From positions 248,001 through 312,000 of the forward strand of contig MU858053.1 of NCBI GenBank assembly GCA_033297075.1: 64,000 nt of DNA. Reading direction: 5' to 3'. Both the position numbers and the translations under genes were made by a program. Positions 22,370 to 31,749 of the stretch are shown here, one piece after another (positions within the stretch are counted from its first letter, which is position 1; each line of letters begins with the position of its first letter). This DNA comes from Rhypophila decipiens (Eukaryota; Ascomycota; Sordariomycetes; Sordariales; Naviculisporaceae). Below the pieces are notes generated by a model. That model ran no database searches, was not told the origin of the DNA, and worked only from the letters and a program-made list of their open reading frames with translations.

Positions 22370-25320
22370 ATGCTACGACTAAGGCGCTATCGCGTGTTTG
22401 TGATATGCGCTTTCGTCGTACTCTTTTTGCTATACCATGTCTCTAGGAACTCGCAGTGGGACAGCGTCGAGCCGAATGTTTATGACAAGGTAGCACGGCC
22501 TCACTACACCAAACCCAAAACCGAGGACGATGTCGATGCCGATACCCCACGTCCTGGCGGTCCTCCCCAGAGACCGCCGCTCGGTCACCATGAGCAAGCC
22601 GTCGAGCCTGTCCCACCCAAGAAGGAACAGGATATCAAGATACCCCAGCTCAAGACCACGAGCGAAGTCAAAGGCGGCTACGGGTTACCCAAGGTGGTAC
22701 CTACCACGACTTCGGCTGCCACCAAGGCACAGAACACGGACAAAGCTCCCGTGGCCGACACGTTCCCCACGATAAAGCTTCCCGACAGAGTCGACGAGTC
22801 CAAGGATCAGGAGGCCCCTATACATGTCTGGAAGCCTCCCAAGAAGGTTGAAGATCTCAATACTGCGGCCGCGGCAATTCACTGGAAAAAACCCAAGGAG
22901 TGGTTCCCCGTGCCCAAGGAATCAATCATCCCTCTCCCGACCGGCTCCCCGAAGCCCATGCCCTCGGTCCAGCACAAGTTCAAGGAGGAAACCAAAGCTC
23001 AAAAGGAAAAGCGAGAGACGCGACTTGCAAAGGTTAGGGCTGAAGCGATGCGGGCCTGGTCCGGATACAAGCAGTTCGCCTGGACTCATGACGAGCTCAC
23101 CCCCGTCACCAAGCACGGAAAGGACCCCTTTTGCGGCTGGGCCGCAACCCTGGTTGACTCCCTCGACACTCTCTGGATTATGGGTCTGAAGGACGAGTTC
23201 GACGAGGCAGTCAAAGCTGTCAAGGAAATCGACTTTACCACCACTCCCTACCGGTCTGACATTCCGATTTTCGAAACCATCATTCGGTACCTGGGAGGTC
23301 TTGTTGGTGCGTATGATGTCACAGGTGGCCACGATGGGAAATATCGCGTGCTCCTGGATAAGGCACTCGAACTTGCCGAGATCTTGATGAGCGTGTTCGA
23401 TACCCCGAATCGCATGCCTATTCTCTACTATAACTGGCAGCCCGAATTCAATGAAAACCCTAAGCGTGCCTCGACCAGTGTTAGTGTCGCTGAGATTGGC
23501 TCCATGGGCATGGAGTTCACGCGACTTGCCCAGCTCACCGGCGAGGACAAGTACTACGACGCCATCGCCCGCATCACAGATGCTCTGGAAGAGCTGCAAA
23601 ACCGCAAGGACGGGACAGCGCTCCCGGGCATCTTCCCCCAGCAGCTTGACGCTTCTGGATGCAACAGGACCGCCGCTGCTGAGGCAACCTTGCAGAAACA
23701 AGCCACAGATGTCAGTGCTGACTCTGAAGAGCCGGAAGGGTATGCGTCCACAAGATATGGTAGCACCCAGAGCAGCAGAACAAAGTCCACAGGGGCTAAG
23801 GATCTCGAGTTTGAAGTGAAGCCAGGTAGTCGTCCTAGTGAGCCAGGCTCTGGTAGCTTCCACGGTGTTTCCAAACGCGAGCTGGATAGTGCTGTTGAGG
23901 AGCGCGCCGATGATGCGACGGAGGCGACGTCCGACATGCAGGAACGGGATTCGCTCTCTGAAAGATCACCAATTTCTGCCAAGGGACTCCCGGCGAATTG
24001 GGAGTGTGTTCCCCAGGGCCTTGCCTCGGGAAGCTGGGGAATGGACTCTTATAGTATGGGAGGAAGCCAAGACTCGGCATACGAATATTTCCCCAAGCAA
24101 TACGCTCTTCTAGGTGGGCTGGAGCCCAAGTACCGTACCATGCACGAAAAGACCGTCGCGGCTGTGAAGAAGTATCTTCTCTTCCGCCCAATGGCAAAGG
24201 GCGATCCAGACATCTTGTTCTCGGCGAAAGCGTCAAGCTCGGATAACACGGACAAGAACCTGCATTACGAATGGGAGATTACTCACCTCACGTGCTTCTT
24301 GGGCGGCATGTTTGGGCTTGGCGGCAAGCTCTTCGACAGCCCCGAGGACGTAGAGATCGGAAAGAGACTTACGGACGGCTGTGTTTGGGCCTATGAAGTC
24401 ATGCCCACGGGCATCATGCCCGAGTTTTCGATGGCGCTGCCTTGTCAGAAGGTAGACGACTGCCACTGGAACCAGACTGCCTGGTATGAGCACCTTGACC
24501 CAGAGTCGGCTTGGAGGAAGACGCAACTGGAGGAATACAACGTCAAGAGGGCCAAGTGGAAGGAGGAAGTCCAGAAGCTGAAGGACGAGGAGGAGAGGAG
24601 GCTGAAGGCTGAAAGTGCGGCCAAAGCCGACACGGCTGCCCAAAAGACGAGTCAAGGGGCAGGGGAAGAGGCCCATCATCACCATTCCAGGCGTGACTTG
24701 TCCGGTGATGGTGATGACGAAAAGCTGATAGAGGAGAAGGTTGAGAAGCTTGAAAGCGAACTGGACCTCAACTCTCAGGGTGGGTACCAAACCAGGAACG
24801 AGGACGTCCAGAAACCGGTTGGCGAGATCTACTATCCAATAGAGCCAGTGAAGCCTCTCACACACGAAGAGTTTGTTGAAGAGCGGATCAAGAGGGAGCG
24901 ATTAGTCCCGGGCTTTGCGTCGTTGAATGATCGGCGTTACATCCTCAGGTAAGTAATCACGATTGTTGCCCAGGTTTTTCTAAAGTAAATTTTAAACTGA
25001 CAGTCTATTCCAGACCCGAGGCCATCGAGTCGGTATGGTACATGTACCGCATTACCGGCGACCCGATTTGGCAAGAAAAGGGCTGGCGCATGTTTGAGTC
25101 GATCATCAAGGCGACCCAGACCGAGGTCGGACACAGTGCCATCGACGACGTCACGACCGCCGAGGAGGCCATGCCCACTGACAGCATGGAGAGTTTCTGG
25201 CTGGCGGAGACGCTCAAGTATTTCTATCTGCTGTTTACCACGCCCGATGTCATTTCGTTGGATGAGTGGGTGTTTAACACTGAGGCGCATCCTTTTAGGC
25301 GGCCTACTGCTGCAACATGA
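22370..25320 (+). CDS. Class I alpha-1,2-mannosidase (GH47), type II membrane protein
   Basis: Calcium-dependent inverting mannosidase that trims N-glycans in the ER/Golgi. Exons 22370-24948 and 25014-25320 give 961 aa, well above the usual 500-650. A short basic cytosolic tail and one membrane segment (about residues 7-23, [16 protein letters not shown]) are followed by a Pro/Lys-rich stem to about residue 220. The catalytic barrel begins near [19 protein letters not shown], with [26 protein letters not shown] and [10 protein letters not shown]. The C-terminal NTEAHPF carries the Thr (about 949) that binds calcium in the family. Two insertions enlarge the barrel: an acidic Ser-rich one (about 444-545) and a charged coiled-coil-like one (about 720-800) with four consecutive His. 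Whether it acts on glycoproteins as a processing enzyme or in ER-associated degradation is not decidable here. Confidence 0.93.
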
Positions 25321-26816
25321 GCACAGGCGAGGTAATACCGAGTATGGGTATGTATTTATCTGTATTTCTTTCCTAATTTGCCGTATCAGTTTGTACATGA
25401 TATGGTACATGTAGTTTTGCATTTATATTATATACATATATCATGAGTTTTGGGAGTGGGGATTTCAGTTAGAACCTAGTTATTGACTTGTGGAGGACTG
25501 ATGGGCAGGCAGTTTCTTTTTCCACTTTTTTTTGTATATAGCACAACGATAGCTTTGGGAAACTAGGCGGGAATTACAAACTCTCGCAGGTCTTTTGAGC
25601 AAGGAAACGATAGATAGCTTATGGCAGCATTTGTTTAAGCTTGGTTTTCCGTTCCTTGGTTTGGCATGGCCATCGCCTCCAGTACACATTGGCATCGGTA
25701 TTTGGAGGTTTGGTCTATCTGTAATAATTCTTTTAGGTACTAATTTCATGTTCCGTGTGAATCATTTGTCAGTTAACCGAAACAAAAAGATGGAATGCAG
25801 CTACCATATGGTACAGTATGGAGGCCTTTGATTGAGCCGTCTTGTTGGCGGGGCGAGTTCCCTGGTCATGTAGTCGTATATATGAGAGGAGGCCTTGATC
25901 CTAGTTGAAGAGCAATCCCGAGGTGGATGTCTGACGTACTACCGGTATTCATTAACTACCGAATACATTTTGGTTATAATTCTCGACCTTGCTTCCTTTA
26001 CGAGCAAATGTCTTTTAGCCTATTTAGTACTTTAAGGTGGACATATATGAACTGGGCCTATGCACGACGATGATGATACTTGGTTTCAGCCTCCCTCCAG
26101 TATGACAACGAGGTGAGTAAGTGTGTATGTGAGTGAGGTAGTAATTAGCATGTATATAATCTTTGGGCAAGACAGTCATTAGCAGAAACATAAGAAGATT
26201 CGGACGTTGTCAGCCAACATAATGTTATAGCAATCCCTTTCAATTTGTCCTTCTATGTCCTCTTCCTGGATATATATATACGGTACGGTACTGTGCTGAC
26301 GATGCTGCTGCTATCCTCTGATTCTTCTCTCTTTTCCTTCCAACTTTCATACAACAAAAGTCGCCCTCTCCCATGTAGGTAGGCACAACCAAACAAAACA
26401 AACAACGAAAACAAAATACACTCGATATGATCCCACCCATACAGCCAATACGGTGGGTAGGTAGTAAAGTATAAGAAAAGAAACAAGACAAAAGACCAGA
26501 AACCAGAAACCAGAAAAGGGGAAAAAAATCAAACCAAACATTGAACCCAGTTTATTTGTCGTTCGCTCGCTCGCCCGCTTGCATTACATGCCCCATCGCA
26601 TCTCGGCCTTGAAAATCCGTCTTCTCATTTGTCCATCGCATCGCATCGCATCATCCATCCATTCGTTCCATTCAGTTGGTATCGCATCGCTCGCTCGCTC
26701 GCTGTTGATTTTGTGTTTGTCCTTCAAATAACGCATCGCTCGTCTCGTTTTGCGCGCGCGTAGAATAAACCCCATCCCAGCTAGGTAGGTCGTCCTCATC
26801 GTTCGTTCCCGATCAA
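25321..26816. other. Intergenic between convergent GH47 and FIG1 genes
   Basis: 1.5 kb, AT-rich, with no gene. Presumed to contain both 3' untranslated regions. Includes a simple-repeat tract at 26562-26705. Confidence 0.5.
26562..26705. repeat. Simple repeats (GCTC and CATCG tracts) in the FIG1 3' flank
   Basis: Runs of CGCT/GCTC at 26562-26580 and 26690-26703 flank repeated CATCG/GCATC units (around 26594 and 26634-26650). Low-complexity sequence downstream of the FIG1 stop codon. Confidence 0.75.
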
Positions 26817-27833
26817 TCAGTTCATAATATCCGCCAAAACCCTGATACTCAAAATCATGACCAACAACCCAATAGTAACAATGATCAGCAGCGTGAAGCT
26901 GAACCACCCCATGACCATGGCGCTCGTGCCCACGCCAGACAGCACGCTCCCGTTGCCAAAGTCCTGCGCGATGATGCTCGCCGCCACAGACGCAGTGTGC
27001 TGCCACAGCACCGAGACAAGCACAAAGATGCTGGCGATGAAGATGATGGCCAGGGCCACCTGACTGACCGGTCTCGAGGGGAACGGCTTCACCTCTCGCT
27101 CGGACCCTTCGCTGTCCTCCTCTTCGTGCCACCCTGGGAAAGTGGCGAGGAGTAAGAGGCAGATGAAGGCGAATATTATGGCGATGATTCTGTGATGAGA
27201 AAATCAGCTCAACCGCACAAAACTGTTTTGGAAAAGAGAGAGAGAGAAACGTACATCAGATAAGGAAAGACAATCATGTCCTTGAACTGACTAGCCAGCC
27301 AGATCAGATTAAGCGGGTCATCATCGGGCGAGACCTGCGTGACGAGCGAGGTAGCGTTGTTGCTACATATCCAGCTGCCGCCGTCGGGGTTGACGCAGAT
27401 GCCAAAGTATCCGACCCGTGCCTGCAAGTGCGCGTTGCCGACAATGTTTCGGATCGCCGTGTTGACGTTGTAGTCTACCTGCGCGGTGTCCGGTACGGCG
27501 GTGTATTGCTGGTAGTAGATCGAGAGGAGGAAGATGTCGGGGATTAGGGGGGATGAAGAGGAGCAGCCCGCCAATAAGAGTGCTATTGCAGTTGGTTAGT
27601 TGATGGCCATATTTGGGGGGGGTGTGGGGGGGCGGGACGAAAACAAATACTTACAGAGCAATATTATGGCTACCATGATTAAAATCATCAATACATGGTG
27701 ATAGCCCAGGAACGGTACCCAGCCTGAAATCGCAATTTGTTAGTCTTGTTTTTTGTTGTTGACAATGGAATGAATCTTCGTTTTTCGTTTTTCACATACG
27801 GTACCATCCTAATTGGAATCTGTCGCCGGCCAT
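26817..27833 (-). CDS. fig1: FIG1-family calcium regulator / membrane fusion protein
   Basis: Member of the Fig1 family, part of the low-affinity calcium uptake system used in mating and hyphal fusion. Exons 27833-27800, 27723-27655, 27582-27255 and 27189-26817 give 267 aa. The N-terminus is MAGDRFQLGWYRWVPFLGYH. Four membrane segments are visible: HVLMILIMVAIILLSLLL, VFPYLIIIAIIFAFICLLLL, ALAIIFIASIFVLVSVL and FTLLIIVTIGLLVMIL. The large first loop has the family's GYFGIC..C motif (GYFGICVNPDGGSWIC), an N-glycosylation sequon (NNATS) and a GCSSSSP segment. There is a short C-terminal tail. Exon 1 (34 nt) and exon 2 (69 nt) are small, and their joints are supported by phase and by continuity of the first membrane segment. 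Confidence 0.9.
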
Positions 27834-29420
27834 GTTTTTCTTCTATGTGTCTGTCTGGGGCCCCTTGCTCGATTCTCTTTTGCTCGGCTACCGACCGGTA
27901 TGTTCAAAGCCCACAGCCGCCCTCCTCTTGGGAGAGGGACGGTTGGGATTCGACGGCGACGCCCAGGCCCCTTTCAGAGCCAAAAGTTTTGGAGATTTCC
28001 TTCTCTTGTTCAAGGTCGAACTGCGGCTGAGGCAAACTGGAATGTAAGGCCGGCGGGCCGCGCTGTCTTGTTTCTTATCTTCCGTGTCTCGAAAAAAACG
28101 TGAAGCTTTATTTCGTGGCGCGGCGCCGGGAATGTTGTGTGTGTGCGTGTGTGTGTTCGAGACGGCTTGCAGGTTATAAAGTGAACCTAGATTCGATGGT
28201 TAAACACTCTCTTCTTCTTCTTCTTACTTGTCCTTAGACTGTGGTTGTCAGTTTTAAACCAAGAGCAATAGTTACTTCAGGTTATAACGAGTGACGCCAA
28301 ACCAAATTGACTTGGGGGCTTTGCTGGAAACTGGAGAGAGATACTGTCAGTTGTTGAATTGCAGATACGCCGGGGGGGAAGAGAACCTCCCCGATGGAAT
28401 GTGAAAGAGGAACGAACCAACTTGAAATTGAAATGATTCGCCTTGCGCTCCCCTTATTTTACCAAGAGAGGTGATTTGCGATTTGTCTCGTCTAGCTTGA
28501 ATATCGTAGTGCAGCAAGTTGTCAAAAAAGAAACAGACAGTGAAAGATGCATGTATGGAGCTGTAGGTGCAGTTTAACTTGAGTGAGCTGTGTGTGCATC
28601 TCATTAGTCTGGGGATTCTCCTGCCCATTCGCATTGCGACGATGGTACACTCCTTTCGTTGTCCCGACCACCAGCTTATTGACGGTGGCTGGCACGGCAA
28701 CGCGAGGCGATGACGACTGAGCGGGCGCTATGTGGGGCTGGGCGGTTGGGTGTGTTGGAAACAGGGTCCCTCCCTGGCTCCTGCCACCCAAATACGGTAA
28801 AATACCTAGCCCAGCCAGCCACCCAACCAGGGCACGCAATTACGCCGTAGCCGTATTTATACCCCGTATTCTGTTCAACTACCCCGTAGCCCCGTACGGG
28901 GTATTTGTATCCGTCTCTCCGGAAATGTTTGCATGTTTTGGCAGCCCCTGCATATTCTCAACAGCAACAACAGCCTTGGCTTTTGACGGGAGTTGCCAAC
29001 TGGGCTGAAAAGGGGAGTGAACTTCAACACAAATGCTTATTGCTTATCTAACAACAAGAAAAGGGCAACACACCTTTGAGTTTGAATCTCTAGCCATTAA
29101 CCCGTATACCTATCTCTTTGATGCGTGTGCACTCCTGGTCATCTTTACGCATTCAAGCAAAGTGCTTCATGGCTGGAAGGTCTTTCCACAATGGCCTACA
29201 ACAAACCCTCTTCACACCCCATTTTTTTATCAAGTTGGATGTTTGCATCACAGGCCCCAAAAACCCCATCTTCCACATTTAGCAACTCTCTTCAGCATGG
29301 TGTTGTTTCTTTTTGTGCACGCATTGCAAACCTTCTGAGAGCTGTCCCATCATTCACTGCAGATGCAAACGGAGAATTCCGAATCGGTCCCGAGCAAGTG
29401 GTTAAGGTTATTTATCCATC
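27834..29420. other. Intergenic, upstream of FIG1
   Basis: No confident gene. A GT-rich tract (about 28136-28158) and a pyrimidine tract (28208-28227) are present. Short open frames between 29033 and 29541 have partly coding-like codon use, but I could not assemble a product. Confidence 0.4.
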
Positions 29421-29621
29421 ATGTCTCGCGATAAGCTCATGCACATCGCATGCGGCTACCTCCGGTCCGAATCACGTCGCTGGATTTATGCCCAAGATGG
29501 ATATCTCCGTGTCTCTGGCAGTCGAGCCGCCTCGAAAGTGAACCGCGAGGACGGGTCTGGACTCAAGCCTCAGACATCATCAAAGAGCACCTCGGCCAAA
29601 TTCCATTGTTCGGACCGGTGA
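29421..29621 (+). CDS. Possible small ORF of unknown function
   Basis: 66 codons from an ATG in good context (CATCATGTC) to TGA, beginning MSRDKLMHIACGYLRSESRR. The codons are C/G-ending, like the real genes nearby, which is why I list it. The overlapping frame at 29450-29704 also stays open and ends in a hydrophobic stretch (YHLLFLIFNRVALFLGIW), so a spliced or degraded gene is possible. I recognise no family. Confidence 0.25.
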   Translation: MSRDKLMHIACGYLRSESRRWIYAQDGYLRVSGSRAASKVNREDGSGLKPQTSSKSTSAKFHCSDR

Positions 29622-29951
29622 ATCCTGGGTACCATCTTCTCTTCCTGATCTTCAATCGAGTGGCGCTGTTCCTTGGGATCTGGACCCGGGCTATTCCGCA
29701 ATAGGAAAACAAAGAAAGTCGAGTTGCATGAGTAAAGTTCCTCATAGCAGTTTGGCTTGGCATATTGCTGGAAAGTCATCGCGGCGTCATCGTCGTGGAG
29801 GTTTGATATATCTTTGTAGTGAGCCGACTTTGATTATCCTTGAGAGTCGGCAGATATAGCTATCTCCCAACCACCATATGGGTCCAAATATCATGAGTTC
29901 AAAGCTGATCAGCTCCCGTCAGACATGATCCCGGCATTTCCCTCGCCCAAT

Positions 29952-29972
29952 ATGACAGCTCAAACAACATGA
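29952..29972 (+). promoter_or_regulatory. Upstream ORF overlapping the DsbA-like start codon
   Basis: Six codons (MTAQTT) ending in TGA at 29970-29972. The stop shares ATGA with the main start codon at 29969. This is the same arrangement as upstream of the MAPKKK. Confidence 0.5.
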
Positions 29973-30793
29973 CCAAATTCTATATAGGAATCACTGCGGA
30001 CACAATCTGTCCTTGGGTGAGCATATCCTCTCCTCAATTGCCGCGCCCAGAAGGGACTTTGCGATTTCTGACACCAAGCTGCTTGCTTGCTCGGACGCTG
30101 ACCCTTGTCGTCCAGTGCTACTTCACCAAGATACGGCTGGATCGTGCCATAGAAATATACAAGCGCGTCATGCCCTGGGCAGCTGACGACGAGTTCGTCA
30201 TCACCTGGCACCCATTCAGCCTGGATCCCACGCTGCCCAAAGACGGTGTGGACCCTACCATGCACCTGGAGAAAAGGTTTGGGCATGAACGTGTAACGTT
30301 TGCGACCGCCTTGCTCGGCGTTGTCGGGCAAGGCGAAGGCATAAACTTTACACTGGCCGGCAAGATTGGTCCTACCCGTGACGCCCACCGATTGATCCAG
30401 CTAGCCAAGTCCAAGTCCAATGACATGGAAAACAGACTGGTGACAGAGTTGTTCAAGGCATACTTCGAAGATGGCCGTGATATAACGTCACGAGGGTTGC
30501 TGGTCAGCGCGGCCGAGCGGGCTGGCCTGTACGGGTACGAGGCAGACAGCTGGTTGAAGACTGACAAAGGCGGCGACATTGTGGATCGGGAGTTTAGACA
30601 GGCGGCCCTGAAGGGTATCAGCAACGTCCCCGATATCAACATCGATAATAGGTACAAGTTCTCTGGAATTCAGGATACCCGGACGTTTCTGGAAGTGTTT
30701 TTGCGGGTCAAAAAGGCTTCCGAATGGGAAAGCATTCCGCACCTGGGCGGGGCTTCATGGATGGGGAAGGAAGTGATACCCACATCGACTTAA
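29969..30793 (+). CDS. DsbA-like thioredoxin-fold oxidoreductase (FrnE family)
   Basis: Thioredoxin-fold protein of the DsbA/FrnE group, with a likely thiol-disulfide or glutathione-linked role in the cytosol, since no signal peptide is seen. Exons 29969-30016 and 30116-30793 give 241 aa. The intron falls inside the active-site motif: exon 1 ends TICPW and exon 2 begins CYFTKIRLDRAIE, so splicing creates CPWC. An insertion-domain segment follows (TWHPFSLDP, HRLIQLAKSK, LFKAYFEDGRDITSRG), as in FrnE relatives. The C-terminal cis-Pro region reads GISNVPDINIDNRYKFSGIQDTRTF, where family members have VPxFxi.....i.GAQ. The Gly-Ala-Gln is replaced by SGIQ. Its substrate is unknown. Confidence 0.88.
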   Translation: MTKFYIGITADTICPWVSISSPQLPRPEGTLRFLTPSCLLARTLTLVVQCYFTKIRLDRAIEIYKRVMPWAADDEFVITWHPFSLDPTLPKDGVDPTMHLEKRFGHERVTFATALLGVVGQGEGINFTLAGKIGPTRDAHRLIQLAKSKSNDMENRLVTELFKAYFEDGRDITSRGLLVSAAERAGLYGYEADSWLKTDKGGDIVDREFRQAALKGISNVPDINIDNRYKFSGIQDTRTFLEVFLRVKKASEWESIPHLGGASWMGKEVIPTST

Positions 30794-30870
30794 TCTGAGA
30801 TAGCAATGCATACCATTTCCAGCCCACAAACATCTGTGCTTTGAGATCAGACATATCATGGAAGGAAGTC

Positions 30871-31749
30871 TCAGCTAAAGTTGAGAAGGCCCTCGATATC
30901 GCTATCGATGGCGCGTAGTCTCTCTTGGAGGTCTCTCTTTTTCCGGTCCAGCTCGCGAACTTCTTCCTCCTCTTTTCTGAGGTCTTCTGCAGTCATGGCA
31001 TCTCGTGGTTGTTCACTTGCAGGATTCTCGCCCTCATCTTCGTCCTCGGCCCACCTATCCAGGTTCAACCTTTCCAACGCTTCTTGTTGCTCAGCGATTT
31101 TGGCCTCGTAGTACGCGAGCGTGTTGCTGAGCTGCGTGTATTTGTGTCGTTGGGCTGGTATTCTTTCGAGCGCACCTGGCAGGGGATATACGGTGCAAAG
31201 CTTTTCAGCACCAGCGAGCAGGACTTCGATATTCACGTCGCCTCGACCATCCCCACCCGGGCCATTTCCACCACCACGGCGTACGATCTGGGTGTGCAGA
31301 TCTCCGCCCAAAACCGCGGCGACGGCAGTGTTACGACGAGCCGGCCCGCTGCGTATCGAGTTTGGAGGTGGTCCTGTCGTAACCTCGCCGGCCGCGACAT
31401 TGAAAACCGTTTGTCGTCGTGAGGATGGCTTGGGCGGATCGGGGTTCTGGCTCGTCGTTGGCGGGGGAGGTGGAGGGACGGAGAACAAGGCGCGTTCATG
31501 TGCCTCAGTGTCGCGGATTAGGGATGTAATGTCGTGGCTCGAGAGGAGCGCATTCGTGAAGATCTTGGGAGGCGGGAATCTAGAATACACAATCTGGATT
31601 AGCTGGGGACCCTCGCCGCCTCACACACACTCTCTCACCGAGTACAGTCGGAGCGTCTAGGCGAAGGGGAGGCAGAAAACATACGGGAGACTATCGATGC
31701 TCTGACAGGACAAAGATATCTGTTCCAGGTGGGCTGCAAGGAGGGACAT
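30871..31749 (-). CDS. spc34: DASH/Dam1 complex subunit Spc34
   Basis: Kinetochore protein of the ring complex that couples chromosomes to spindle microtubules. Exons 31749-31685 and 31579-30871 give 257 aa. The spliced N-terminus MSLLAAHLEQISLSCQSIDS runs into LPFPPPKIFTNALLSSHDIT and SLIRDTEAHERALFSV, the diagnostic Spc34 block. The middle is Pro-rich (PPPPPPTT), followed by a conserved patch (VEVLLAGAEKL-like; here NIEVLLAGAEKLCTVYPL) and a C-terminal coiled coil (TQLSNTLAYYEAKIAEQQEA and LRKEEEEVRELDRKKRDLQE). The gene is convergent with the DsbA-like gene, with only 77 bp between stops, so the 3' untranslated regions probably overlap. Confidence 0.93.
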
